Below are positions 27,431 to 37,050 of a stretch of DNA of 64,000 nucleotides, one piece after another (the first letter of the stretch is position 1; each line of letters opens with the position of its first letter). The notes beneath the pieces were generated by a model, which was not told the DNA's origin, did not search any database, and saw only the letters and a list, made by a program, of their open reading frames with translations. The stretch is from CAWGYT01 sp963826795 (GTDB lineage Bacteria; Planctomycetota; Planctomycetia; Pirellulales; Pirellulaceae), in contig CAWGYT010000004.1 of the NCBI GenBank assembly GCA_963826795.1, forward strand, positions 873,783 through 937,782, read 5' to 3'. Both the position numbers and the translations under genes were made by a program.

Positions 27431-28531
27431 ATGCATCCCGACCCCGGATTCGGCCCCGCCGGCCGCACCCTTCTGATAGCCGGCGCCTTCGTGGTCGTCG
27501 TGGCCGGCATGCAGGCGGCGGCTTCTCTGATCGCGCCCTTCCTGCTCTCGGTGTTCATAGCCGTTATCGCCGCGCCGCCACTGCGGTTCCTGCGCGGCCA
27601 TGGATTGCCGAACTGGGCGGCCATGCTTGTCGTCGTGCTGGGACTCATCGCCATCAGCGGCGCCATCGCCGTGTTGGTAACCGGCTCGCTCGACGGCTTT
27701 CAGGCGAACCTCCCGGAATACCAGGCCCGCCTCAGAGACCTGACGGGACAGCTGGTCCAGTGGCTTGATCGCTTCGGGATACACATCCCGCGCGAGGCCC
27801 TGCAGACCTACGTGAATCCGGGTAAGGCCCTGGGCGTGGCCGGCGACCTGATCGCCAGCCTGAGCGGCGTGCTGGCGAACGCGCTGCTGATACTGCTGAC
27901 GGTCGTCTTCATCCTGTTCGAAGCCACCAGCCTGCCCGCCAAGCTGAAGCGCGCACTCAAGACCCCGGAGGAATCCACCAGGCGTCTGGAGCACGTGCTC
28001 GACAGCGTCAACCAATACATGGGAATAAAGAGCCTGACCAGTCTCGTCACCGGCGTGGCAATCTGGCTCTGGCTGACCCTGCTCGGGGTCGATTACGCCC
28101 TGCTCTGGGGACTGATCGCCTTCCTGCTCAACTTCGTGCCGACGATCGGATCGATCATCGCGGCGGTCCCGGCCGTTCTGCTGGCGTTGGTTCAGATCGA
28201 CCTGCAAACGGCCCTCCTGGCAACGGCCGGCTACCTGGTTGTCAACGCCGTGATCGGCAATGTCGTCGAGCCGAGGGCGATGGGCCGGGGGCTCGGACTT
28301 TCGACCCTGGTCGTGTTCGTCTCACTGGTGTTCTGGGGTTGGATCCTGGGACCGGTTGGGATGTTCCTGTCGGTCCCACTGACCATGGCGTTGAAGATCG
28401 CGCTCGATGCCAATCCAGACACACGTCCGATCGCAATCATGCTCGGCCCGGACCTGGGCGAGCCGGTGTCGGACGACGGCCCGCCCGCCGGCGCCGTCGC
28501 GCGGAACCCGGGGGCCCGCATGAAGCCCTGA
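27431..28531 (+). CDS. AI-2E family transporter (PerM/TqsA-like)
   Basis: A 366-residue membrane protein of the UPF0118 / AI-2E exporter family. Helices pair at the N terminus (LLIAGAFVVVVAGMQAAASL, FLLSVFIAVIAAPPL) and four to five more lie from residue 140 on. The family signature GLIAFLLNFVPTIGSIIAAV and the C-terminal FWGWILGPVGMFLSVPLTM are present. Members export autoinducer-2 or other small molecules, or act in ion homeostasis; the substrate here is unknown. Confidence 0.88.
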   Translation: MHPDPGFGPAGRTLLIAGAFVVVVAGMQAAASLIAPFLLSVFIAVIAAPPLRFLRGHGLPNWAAMLVVVLGLIAISGAIAVLVTGSLDGFQANLPEYQARLRDLTGQLVQWLDRFGIHIPREALQTYVNPGKALGVAGDLIASLSGVLANALLILLTVVFILFEATSLPAKLKRALKTPEESTRRLEHVLDSVNQYMGIKSLTSLVTGVAIWLWLTLLGVDYALLWGLIAFLLNFVPTIGSIIAAVPAVLLALVQIDLQTALLATAGYLVVNAVIGNVVEPRAMGRGLGLSTLVVFVSLVFWGWILGPVGMFLSVPLTMALKIALDANPDTRPIAIMLGPDLGEPVSDDGPPAGAVARNPGARMKP

Positions 28532-28641
28532 GTCGGGTGCCCAGAGCTCGAGCATCCGCGTTCCGCGCCGCTCTCGACGCTCCCCCGGTTGCCGATCGCC
28601 TAGGCTACTAATGAGCCTCCTCAGCCTTACCCGTTCGAGAC

Positions 28642-29160
28642 ATGTTCATCGTCGACGACCCGCTGCTGGCCTTGATCCTTAGGTTCGTCGTCAACACCGA
28701 CAAGGCCTCCAAGGCTAACGAGGCCTTCCTCCAGCGGCAGCTCAGGACTATCAAGCAATATCTGGCCCAATTTCCCGTCGAGGAGCACGGGGCGCGGGCG
28801 ATGGAGTGGATCGAGCAGCACGCGGAGACCTACCGGCGGAGCTGGCAGCGGCGGACGGTGTCGTCCGGAACGGTCGGACTGCGCTGCAAGGACTGTCCGC
28901 TGAAGCGAATCGGCGCCTCCGAGCACTGCGAGATCCACGAACAGTGGCTCTACCTGTTGCGCCAGTACCTTGCCGGCCGGGCGACGAGCGCGGCCTATGT
29001 CGACGAGAGCCTGAGTCTGCTGCGGCAGTACAAGGACGAGCTCGCGCTGCGGGTACCGCGAAAACAGAAGTCGGCGGAAAAATCCGGGAAGAAAAAGAAA
29101 AAAGGGAAGAAAAAGGACCGCGCGAAAGAGACCCGAGAAACCGAAGCCGAAGGCCGCTAG
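28642..29160 (+). CDS. Hypothetical protein with Cys/His cluster and Lys-rich tail
   Basis: A 172-residue protein I do not recognise. Helical N terminus, then a compact LRCKDCPLKRIGASEHCEIH stretch with three Cys and one His that could hold zinc or an iron-sulfur cluster, another helical part, and a very basic Lys-rich tail from about residue 146 (KSGKKKKKGKKKDRAKE). The tail suggests nucleic acid or ribosome contact. Convergent with the methyltransferase gene that ends 9 bp away. Confidence 0.6.
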   Translation: MFIVDDPLLALILRFVVNTDKASKANEAFLQRQLRTIKQYLAQFPVEEHGARAMEWIEQHAETYRRSWQRRTVSSGTVGLRCKDCPLKRIGASEHCEIHEQWLYLLRQYLAGRATSAAYVDESLSLLRQYKDELALRVPRKQKSAEKSGKKKKKGKKKDRAKETRETEAEGR

Positions 29161-29168
29161 TCGGGCGA

Positions 29169-29984
29169 TTACGCTCCCGGCAACGCCCCGGCCGTCACCG
29201 CATGCTCATCGCCGATGCCGCGTTCCGCCGCATTCAGGAACCCCTCGGGTGCTCCCATCTCGCGCCGCATGGTCAGGTAGTCTGCCGTCCAGCTTCCGCG
29301 GGCGTCGCGGAGCGTAAATGGCGGAGCGTCCTCCCGCTGACCCTGCCGCGCACAGGTGAACAACGCGATCATCGGTGGGTCTCCGGCTCGAAAATGCACC
29401 TCGCGGCGCTGAACCAGCACCAGGCCGGCCTCGCGAATGGCGGCCTCCGGCCGCGCGTCCCGTGCGGAATGGCAGAAGCAGAAGACCCCGTCATCGGCCA
29501 GTGCACGGCTCGCCGCGCGGCAATAGTCGAACAGGTTGCCGTGCAGCTCGAATCGAGCGGCTGCCTTCTGGGGATGCGCCGACGGCGTGCCATTGGACGG
29601 CGAAATGTAGGGTGGCGAGCCGGTCACCAGGTCGAACTCGCCCGCGTCCGAGCCGCGAAGATCCTGGTGGAGAAGGGTTACGCGATCGGAAAGCCCGTTG
29701 TGCTCAACCGTGCGCCTGGCCAGCCGATGACTGACCGCCTGGATCTCGACGGCCGTCAGCCGCGCCCGCGACCCAAGCCGCCACAGGACCAGCAGGCCAA
29801 CCGAGCCGATGCCGGCCCCGAGGTCGAGCAGGCGGGTTGCCCGCGGAGCCGAACGCGCCGCGGTCCAGGCCGTCAGCAGATCATCGGCGGAGAATCGATG
29901 GCCGGCGCGCAGCTGGTAGATTCGCCAGTCCCCGGCGAGGACGTCCAGGGTCACGTCGGAATCGATCCCGCCCTCCCGCGGCAT
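29169..29984 (-). CDS. tRNA1(Val) A37 N6-methyltransferase-like protein
   Basis: A 271-residue SAM-dependent methyltransferase of the YfiC/TrmN6 group. It shows motif I LLDLGAGIGSVGLLVLWRLG, the acidic residue in AVEIQ, and the catalytic motif as SPPY (usually NPPY) in VTGSPPYISP. N6-adenine enzymes of this class methylate A37 in tRNA-Val. The Asn to Ser change in the catalytic motif is tolerated in some families but makes the exact substrate uncertain. Start MPREGG at 29984 was chosen because the earlier codons are basic and poorly conserved in kind. Confidence 0.72.
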   Translation of the reverse strand: MPREGGIDSDVTLDVLAGDWRIYQLRAGHRFSADDLLTAWTAARSAPRATRLLDLGAGIGSVGLLVLWRLGSRARLTAVEIQAVSHRLARRTVEHNGLSDRVTLLHQDLRGSDAGEFDLVTGSPPYISPSNGTPSAHPQKAAARFELHGNLFDYCRAASRALADDGVFCFCHSARDARPEAAIREAGLVLVQRREVHFRAGDPPMIALFTCARQGQREDAPPFTLRDARGSWTADYLTMRREMGAPEGFLNAAERGIGDEHAVTAGALPGA

Positions 29985-30063
29985 GCAGCGGGTTAGTTGG
30001 TCACCCGGCGCTCGGGCCGACCCGAAACCGGGTCGCACCCGAGACGCACGCGGCCGCATGCCT

Positions 30064-30471
30064 TCAGAACATCTCTTCGAGCTTGTCGATCTCCGCCTGA
30101 ATATTCTCCGGCAGCGAGTCCTTGACGGCCCGCAGCTTTTCCATGACGCCGGCGGCCAATTCAGTCTTGCCTTCCTCGAGATAACTCATGACCTGATCGA
30201 TCCAGTCCTCCGCCTGCATAATGGCGGCGTCGGCCATCTCCTCGGTCTTCTCCATCGCCGCGCTCGCAGCGTCGGACGCGGCGGCCGCCGCTTCGGTCGC
30301 CTTGTCGGCGGCGGCATCACCGGCTTCCTTGGCAGCGTCCGCCGCCTTGTCGACCATCGACGGCTGCTCGGCCGGGGCGGCGGCCTCCTTCGCCGGTTCG
30401 TCCTGCTTTCCGCATGCGCTCAGGCTTAGCGCGGCGGCGCCGATCACGACCATAAGCAATCGCTTGTTCAT
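30064..30471 (-). CDS. Ala-rich helical lipoprotein
   Basis: A 135-residue lipoprotein with signal peptide and lipobox LSLSAC. The mature part is almost wholly alpha-helical and rich in Ala, Lys, Asp and Glu (repeats such as DAAKEAGDAAADKATEAA), which looks like a coiled coil or a cell-wall-spanning helix. The C-terminal third (DQVMSYLEEGKTELAAGVME) is more ordered. Start at 30471 sits right before the signal peptide. Function unknown. Confidence 0.7.
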   Translation of the reverse strand: MNKRLLMVVIGAAALSLSACGKQDEPAKEAAAPAEQPSMVDKAADAAKEAGDAAADKATEAAAAASDAASAAMEKTEEMADAAIMQAEDWIDQVMSYLEEGKTELAAGVMEKLRAVKDSLPENIQAEIDKLEEMF

Positions 30472-30654
30472 GTTATCTCTCCGTGTACGTGGTGTTTTGC
30501 CCCAGGGACTCACATCGCCCCGGGGATCCGTGATTATGTGGATTTTTGCGGACCAATGCGAACGCCGCCGATGACCAGACAGGACCTCCCCGTCGGGTGC
30601 TTCCCGCGTCGCCCGCGGAGACCTGGCGCCCTCCGCGTCGCGTTCCCGCCGTGG

Positions 30655-30897
30655 TTATTGGGCCCCGGTGCGAAACTGTCTCCAGAGCTTGAGCGCCAGC
30701 AGGACGATCGGGGTTCCGTGGAGGAACAGATCGAAGACGTCGATCGGCCGGGTCAACTGGCCGTTCGCCAGCATACGGAGCTTTTCGATGAGATGGGGCT
30801 CCGGAACGAAGGGCGCGAGACCGAGCAGAAGAGCCGCAATCGCCAGAACCGAGAGCGGAATACGGTCGAGCCAGCCGAAAAAGGGCTTCATCGCCAT
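30655..30897 (-). CDS. Small membrane protein
   Basis: An 80-residue protein with two hydrophobic helices (PLSVLAIAALLLGLAPF and DLFLHGTPIVLLALKLW) joined by EPHLIEKLRMLANGQL. Short proteins of this sort are often labelled 'RND transporter' in databases, although they are far too small to be one. The start codon lies 4 bp from the stop of the macrodomain gene upstream on the same strand, so the two are probably cotranscribed. Confidence 0.6.
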   Translation of the reverse strand: MAMKPFFGWLDRIPLSVLAIAALLLGLAPFVPEPHLIEKLRMLANGQLTRPIDVFDLFLHGTPIVLLALKLWRQFRTGAQ

Positions 30898-30901
30898 GGC
30901 C

Positions 30902-31417
30902 TCACGCGGGTTTCGAGCCGCATTCCGGGCAGAGATCGAAATAGACCCGCGCGTCCGACTCGGCGAAGCAGCAGGCAATGACACGTTCAAATCGATCCGC
31001 GTGCGCACGCATCACCGAGAGCGCGATCCCTGCGGCCTCCCGCTTCGGGTAGCCATAGACGCCGGTGCTGATCGCGGGAAAGGCAATGCTGCGCGCGCCG
31101 TGCTCGGCCGCGAGCTGGAAGCTCGCCCGGTAGCAGTTTTCCAGCAGGGCCGGCTCGCCCCGGTCGCCCCCGTGCCACACGGGACCAACGGTGTGGATCA
31201 CCCACCGGGCCGGCAGCCGGAAACCCGGTGTGATCCGCGCCTCGCCGGTCGGGCAGCCGCCGATCGAGCGGCAGGCCTCGAGCAAATCCGGGCCGGCGGC
31301 CCGGTGTATGGCGCCGTCTACGCCGCCGCCGCCGAGAAGCGAGCTGTTGGCCGCGTTGACGATCGCGTCCACGTCCAAACCGGTAATGTCAGCCGTTACA
31401 ATCGCTACTCGTCCCAA
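30902..31417 (-). CDS. Macrodomain O-acetyl-ADP-ribose deacetylase (YmdB-like)
   Basis: A 171-residue macrodomain protein. Signature pieces are VNAANSSLLGGGGVDGAIHR, GEARITPGF, VIHTVGPVW and the phosphate-loop ISTGVYGYP. These bind and hydrolyse O-acetyl-ADP-ribose or ADP-ribosylated proteins. The predicted start is TTG, as no ATG lies upstream in frame near the first strand. It precedes the small membrane protein gene. Confidence 0.88.
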   Translation of the reverse strand: MGRVAIVTADITGLDVDAIVNAANSSLLGGGGVDGAIHRAAGPDLLEACRSIGGCPTGEARITPGFRLPARWVIHTVGPVWHGGDRGEPALLENCYRASFQLAAEHGARSIAFPAISTGVYGYPKREAAGIALSVMRAHADRFERVIACCFAESDARVYFDLCPECGSKPA

Positions 31418-31453
31418 GATCTGCCACCCGTGATGTAATCGAAGCCGGCGCCG

Positions 31454-31768
31454 ATGACCAACCTGCTCGCGATCCTTGTGCTCCTGCTGATAGGCTGGTT
31501 CTGGCTAGACAGCCTACGCGCCCGCGAGATTGCGACCGGCATCTGCAAGGCGGCGTGTCAACGGAACGACCTCCAGTTTCTGGATCAGGCCGTGGCCCTT
31601 CGCCGCCTGGGCATGGTCTGGACTCAGGCGGGCCTGCGGGTCCGCCGCGTCTACCGCTTCGACTTCAGCGAAGAGGGCGTCGGCCGGCGCAGCGGCTATC
31701 TGGTGATGCGCGGCACGGATTTCGAAGACCTGAGCTTCGGCCTGCCGGAGCGGTCCCGGGACGCCTGA
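31454..31768 (+). CDS. DUF3301-family membrane-anchored protein
   Basis: A 104-residue protein with one N-terminal membrane helix (LLAILVLLLIGWFWLDSL) and a small cytoplasmic domain containing AREIATGICKAACQRNDLQF and RVYRFDFSEEG, typical of the DUF3301 family found in gammaproteobacteria. Function unknown. Convergent with sspB, ending 12 bp from it. Confidence 0.82.
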   Translation: MTNLLAILVLLLIGWFWLDSLRAREIATGICKAACQRNDLQFLDQAVALRRLGMVWTQAGLRVRRVYRFDFSEEGVGRRSGYLVMRGTDFEDLSFGLPERSRDA

Positions 31769-31780
31769 ATCGCCGACGCC

Positions 31781-32215
31781 CTACTTGACCACCTTCAGCT
31801 TCGGGCCGCCACGCTTTCCCCTCGAGGCCCCGCCCCCCCGATCGTCGGTGTCCGCATCCTTGTCGCCAGCAGCGGATTCAGCCGTCTCCACCGGGTCCTT
31901 GGGGTACTGAGGGTCGGGTAATACCATGCCTCGGCCGTTCTCGCGGGCAAAGATGCCGAGCACGGCCTCCGCGGGGACCATCACCTCCCGAGGCGTACCG
32001 GAGAAACGGGCCTTGAAGCTGATCCAGTCATTCCCGATCAGGAGCTCCCGGACCGCGCCGGGGGCGATATTGAGCACGATCCGGCCGTCCTCGACAAACT
32101 CTTGCGGGACCTGGACCGCGGGGAAGCCGGCATCCACCAACAGGTGGGGCGTCATCCCGTTGTCCAGGATCCAATCATAGATGGCCCGGACCAGATAGGG
32201 CTTGGTCGACGTCAT
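31781..32215 (-). CDS. sspB: ClpXP specificity-enhancing factor SspB
   Basis: A 144-residue adaptor that tethers ssrA-tagged proteins to the ClpXP protease. The folded N-terminal part shows KPYLVRAIYDWILDNGMTPH, LVDAGFPAVQVPQEFV and LNIAPGAV, with the substrate-binding floor around SFKARFSG. A flexible acidic linker (residues 110-135) ends in the ClpX-binding tail GGPKLKVVK. Located right after sspA, as in most gammaproteobacteria. Start MTSTKPYL at 32215 replaces an upstream GTG extension. Confidence 0.93.
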   Translation of the reverse strand: MTSTKPYLVRAIYDWILDNGMTPHLLVDAGFPAVQVPQEFVEDGRIVLNIAPGAVRELLIGNDWISFKARFSGTPREVMVPAEAVLGIFARENGRGMVLPDPQYPKDPVETAESAAGDKDADTDDRGGGASRGKRGGPKLKVVK

Positions 32216-32270
32216 CGCGTCGGCTCGATCGCTCACGCTCGCTCTCGCTTTTTCCGTGGAGGTCCGCAGA

Positions 32271-32906
32271 TCAGGCCACGTCCGCGATCATCTCCTTCTC
32301 GGCCTCGGTGAGGCTCTTACGGAAGGCCTCCCAGGAGAAGATGCGGGCCATATAGGCACTGAGACCGCGCGCCTGTGGCGGAAGCTGGATGCCGAGCACC
32401 GGCAGGCGCCACAGCAGTGGGGCGACACAGCAATCCACGAGCGAGAACTCGTCGCTCATGAAGAACGGATGGGCCGAGAACACGGGCGCCGTGGCGATCA
32501 GGCTCTCGGCGAGCTCCTTGCGTACCCGCGCCGCCTCCGACGGGTCGCCCTTGAGGATTCGCTCCATGCCCGAGTACCAGTCGCGGTCCACCCGGTACAT
32601 GAACAAGCGGGCATTCGCGCGGGAGACGGGATCGACCGGCAGCAGCGGCGGGTGCGGGAAGCGCTCGTCCAGATACTCCATGATGATTCGGGAATCGTAG
32701 AGACGCAGCTCCCGGTCCACCAGGGTCGGCACGGTCGCGTAGGGATTGAAGTCCATGACCTCGTCGGGCAGGGCCTGGGCATCGACGTCTACGACATCGA
32801 CCGAGATCCCTTTCTCGGCAAGGACCATCCGGACCTGGTGGCTGTATGGGCAAAGGGGGTCGGAATATAACGTCATCACGGCTCGTCTGCTCGCGGTCAC
32901 TGCCAT
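32271..32906 (-). CDS. sspA: Stringent starvation protein A
   Basis: A 211-residue protein with a glutathione S-transferase fold that binds RNA polymerase under stress. It shows VMTLYSDPLCPYSHQVRMVL and the surface pocket region YATVPTLVDRELRLYDSRII, then the helical domain with DCCVAPLLWRLPVLG. It precedes sspB by 55 bp and lies beside petABC, a standard gammaproteobacterial order. Start MAVTASRR at 32906. Confidence 0.92.
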   Translation of the reverse strand: MAVTASRRAVMTLYSDPLCPYSHQVRMVLAEKGISVDVVDVDAQALPDEVMDFNPYATVPTLVDRELRLYDSRIIMEYLDERFPHPPLLPVDPVSRANARLFMYRVDRDWYSGMERILKGDPSEAARVRKELAESLIATAPVFSAHPFFMSDEFSLVDCCVAPLLWRLPVLGIQLPPQARGLSAYMARIFSWEAFRKSLTEAEKEMIADVA

Positions 32907-33378
32907 CGGTCCCTCTTCCGGCACACGGAACAGGTCCGGCAAGGTTTGAAATGCTCGGTTGGCCGACCGGTCCCGATCGGTCTGTTTATGGGAAGTGCCG
33001 ATTCATCGCGCTTCCCGTGCTGGGGGTGGACTCCCGCAGCATCCTCAGTCACCGGAGTGATCAAGGTTTTGGCGATTCAAGAACCGCGTTCTCGATTCGC
33101 GGGCTGACGTGCTCCAGGGTAGGAACAATTCAGCGTGTCCAGGATCTCCGGCGCGGCACCGCCCGTGGCGTCGACGCCGGGATAAGTCATGGAAACTGGG
33201 GGAGTATACCCTTTCGCAGGATACCCCGACCGCGTTTTTCATCGGCGGCGGGTAGAGGAACAGGGACGGTCGGCAAACGCCGGTCGAATCGCGCGGGGGG
33301 TGCGGCGGTAGCGAACGCCGAGCCGAGGACAGAACGGTGACGGCCCTGTAGCCAGGGCCGCCTGACTTTGAGAATGGG
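32907..33378. other. Intergenic, no gene seen
   Basis: About 470 bp between petC and sspA, both on the minus strand. I see no domain in any frame. The sspA promoter should lie in the first 150 bp. Confidence 0.5.
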
Positions 33379-34125
33379 TCAGTGGACGTCCTTCCAGAAC
33401 TCCTTTTTCATCGCATAGGCCAGGATAAAGAGCAGACCGAGGAACAGCAGCACATAGACGCCCAGCCTCTGGCGCTCGAGCTTCATTGGCTCGCCGGCAT
33501 AGGTCAGGAATGCCGTGATGTCGCGAGCCATGGTGTCGAACTCGTCGGGCGACAGGGTCCCCGGCTGCGTCAGCTTGAGCCCTTCGATTACCGGTGCTCC
33601 GCCGCCCTCGCCCTCCCCGTGGTGGGCCTCGGCGAACACGGGCTCCTGGATACCCTGCAGCCCCCCCAGGACGTGGGGCATGCCGACCGCCGGAAACACG
33701 AGGTTGTTCACGCCATAAGGCCGGGTATCGTCGGCGTAGAAGCTCTTCAGGTAGGTGTAGACCCAGTCCGGGCTGCGCCAGCGGGTGACCAGCGTCAGGT
33801 CGGGCACCTCGGTGCCGAACCACTTCTCGCCGTCCTCGGGGCGCATAGATGCGGTCATCAGGTCGCCGGGCTTGGCGTCGCCGAAAATCAGCGATTGGCG
33901 AAGCGCCGTGTCGTCGATGCCGATGTCCTCGGCCATCCGGTTATAGCGCATGTACTTCAGCGAGTGGCACCCCATGCAATAGTTCACGAAGTACTTGGCG
34001 CCACGTTGAAGGGACGCCTGGTCGTGCAGGTCGACGCCGGCATCCTCCAAATGGACCGTATCGCCCGAGGCGAGGCCAAACGCCGGCACAACCATCATCA
34101 GCGCGGAGATGATCAGCTTTTTCAT
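33379..34125 (-). CDS. petC: Cytochrome c1 of the bc1 complex
   Basis: A 248-residue haem-binding subunit. A signal peptide (MKKLIISALMMVVPAFGLAS) is followed by the haem-attachment motif CMGCH (in YFVNYCMGCHSLKYMRYNRM), a methionine ligand region (TASMRPEDGEKWFG), and a C-terminal membrane anchor (LGVYVLLFLGLLFILAYAM). It passes electrons from the Rieske protein to soluble cytochrome c. The start overlaps the end of petB (ATGA), so petA-petB-petC form one operon. Confidence 0.93.
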   Translation of the reverse strand: MKKLIISALMMVVPAFGLASGDTVHLEDAGVDLHDQASLQRGAKYFVNYCMGCHSLKYMRYNRMAEDIGIDDTALRQSLIFGDAKPGDLMTASMRPEDGEKWFGTEVPDLTLVTRWRSPDWVYTYLKSFYADDTRPYGVNNLVFPAVGMPHVLGGLQGIQEPVFAEAHHGEGEGGGAPVIEGLKLTQPGTLSPDEFDTMARDITAFLTYAGEPMKLERQRLGVYVLLFLGLLFILAYAMKKEFWKDVH

Positions 34126-35378
34126 GACGCCACCCTTTCCGGAACCGGCTTGGTCTTTTCCATCTTGCTGTAGAAGGGCATCAGCAGGAAGAAGGCGAAA
34201 TAAAGGACGGTGAAGATCTGGGCCATCAGCGTGGCGATCGGGCTCGCGGGCTGTAGACCCAGGTAGGCCAGCACCACGAACGATACGGCGAAGATGGCGA
34301 GCGCGACCTTGAAGATCGGGCCCTTGTAGCGAATCGACTTCACCGGACTGCGGTCGAGCCAGGGCAGGAAGAACATGATCAGGATCGCCGCGAACATCAC
34401 CACCACGCCCGGGAACTGCGAGCCGAACATCGGCGGTACCGCGCGCAACATCGCGTAGAACGGGCGTGAAATACCAGACCGGGCGCGATATGCACAGGCG
34501 TCTTCAGCGGATTGGCCGGCTGAAAGTTCGGACCCTCCAGGAACAACCCGCCGAGGTCCGGGGCGAAGAAGACGATCGCCGCGAAAATAGCCAGGAACAC
34601 CACGATGCCGACAAGATCCTTGACCGTGTAATAGGGATGGAAGGGAATGCCGTCAGCGGGGGCGTCGGGACTCCAGCGGTTGCCCTTGGGGCCCTTTTTG
34701 ATCTCGACCCCATCGGGGTTGTTGGACCCGACCTTGTGCAGGGCGACGATGTGGATGTAGACCAGGGCCGCGAGCAGGAAGGGCACCAGGTAATGGAAGG
34801 CGTAGAAGCGGTTCAGCGTCGCATCCGAGATCACGTAATCGCCGCGGACCCAGACGGACAGATCCTCGCCAACGACCGGGACCGCGGAGAACAGGTTCAC
34901 GATCACCTGCGCGCCCCAGTAGGACATCTGTCCCCACGGGCAGGAGATAGCCGAAGAACGCGGTGGCCATCATCGCCAGATAGATCACGACCCCGATGAT
35001 CCACAAGAGCTCGCGGGGCTTTCGATACGACCCGTAGAGCAGGGCCCGGAACATGTGCAGATAGATGAGGATAAAGAAGGCCGAGGCGCCGGTGGAGTGC
35101 ATGTAGCGGAGCAGCCAACCCCAGTTCACGTCGCGCATGATGTACTCGACAGAGGCGAAGGCGTCCGCCGCCGAGGGCTTGTAGTTCATGGCCAGCCAGA
35201 TGCCGGTCAGAATCTGCATCACGAGCACCAACATGGCCAGCGAGCCCATGTAGTACCAAAAGTTGAAGTTCTTCGGGGCGTAGTATTCGGACAGATGCTC
35301 CCGCCAGACCTTGGTCAGGGGGAAGCGCTGGTCGATCCAACCGAGGAATCCCGTCGTTGCTGTCTGTTCTGCGCTCAT
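34122..35378 (-). CDS. petB: Cytochrome b of the bc1 complex (three frameshifts)
   Basis: Cytochrome b, about 417 residues when the frames are joined. Visible parts: FNFWYYMGSLAMLVLVMQIL, the first haem His pair context (LLRYMHSTGASAFF), GYLLPWGQMSYWGAQVI, the second His context (NRFYAFHYLVPFLLAAL and YIHIVALHK), and the C-terminal helices to PERVAS. The frame breaks by one extra base at 34937, 34480 and 34461 (plus strand). In all three the coding strand has CCC followed by a superfluous G. The gene is essential to the complex and intact in sense, so these are almost surely consensus errors. Confidence 0.9.
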
Positions 35379-35972
35379 TCAGGCGGCTCCTTCATCCTGC
35401 CCCACCAGAATGGTGGTGTCGTTGATGTAGGTGTGGATCGGTATGACAAGGTTTGTGGGTGCCGGCACGCCCTTGTAGACGCGAGCCGCCAGATCGAACC
35501 GCGACCCGTGGCAGGGACAGAAGAATCCCCCTTTCCAGCCCGGACCCAGGTCTTCCGGCGCCACATCGGGACGGAAGGTCGGCGCACAGCCGAGGTGCGT
35601 GCAGATGCCGATTGCGACCAGGTACTCTGGCTTGATGGACCGGGTGCCGTTTCTGCAGTATTCGGGCTGCTGGGGCATCTCCGAATTGGGATCGGCCAGC
35701 TCGGGGTCCAGCGTCGGCAGGGCGGCGAGCATCTCCGGCGTGCGGGAGACGATCCAGACAGGCTTGCCGCGCCACTTGACGCGCAGTAGCGCGCCGGGCT
35801 CCAACTTGCTGATATCCGCCTCGACCGGTGCACCGGCCGCGCGGGCCTTGGCACTTGGGTTCATCGACGCGATGAAGGGAACGGCGACGAAGCCGGCACC
35901 TACGGCCCCGACGACGCTGGTCGCGGCGACTAGCACACGTCGCCTGGTCTTGTTCACGCCTTGTGCGCTCAT
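35379..35972 (-). CDS. petA: Rieske iron-sulfur protein of the bc1 complex
   Basis: A 197-residue protein. It has a Tat-type signal anchor (KTRRRVLVAATSVVGAVGAG) and the two [2Fe-2S] boxes CTHLGC and CPCHG with their paired His/Cys. The first gene of petABC; its TGA directly abuts the petB ATG. It takes electrons from ubiquinol bound to cytochrome b. Confidence 0.95.
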   Translation of the reverse strand: MSAQGVNKTRRRVLVAATSVVGAVGAGFVAVPFIASMNPSAKARAAGAPVEADISKLEPGALLRVKWRGKPVWIVSRTPEMLAALPTLDPELADPNSEMPQQPEYCRNGTRSIKPEYLVAIGICTHLGCAPTFRPDVAPEDLGPGWKGGFFCPCHGSRFDLAARVYKGVPAPTNLVIPIHTYINDTTILVGQDEGAA

Positions 35973-36176
35973 ATCCGACTAACCCCCGGCTTGCGCACCC
36001 CCCCGGCCGCGTGCCGGCGAGCCCCGTGCGCGTTCTCGATGGAAGATCTGGATGGAAGATTCAGAATATGCAAATTCACTTTTGAATCAGCCGCGAATTC
36101 TCCGCGATCCGCGCCATTTAGGTCAAGGACGAAACCCTTCCCGGGCTTAGGGCCGAGCGGCGAAAAACCGGCGAGT

Positions 36177-36931
<755 letters not shown>

Positions 36932-37050
36932 GATCGTTGATCCTTATCGGCGCTTGGGACGGGTATCGGCCGCTCGCGGGTCGGCGTGCCGTTTGGGTTG
37001 GGGCACCGCACGGACCCGACACCTCTACAAATACGTGCTAGCTTAGAGAC

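Noticed and set aside
34122..35378. Natural split or programmed frameshifting of cytochrome b
   Set aside because: Three breaks of the same CCC+G type in a core respiratory gene, without slippery sequences or restart signals, fit consensus errors better.
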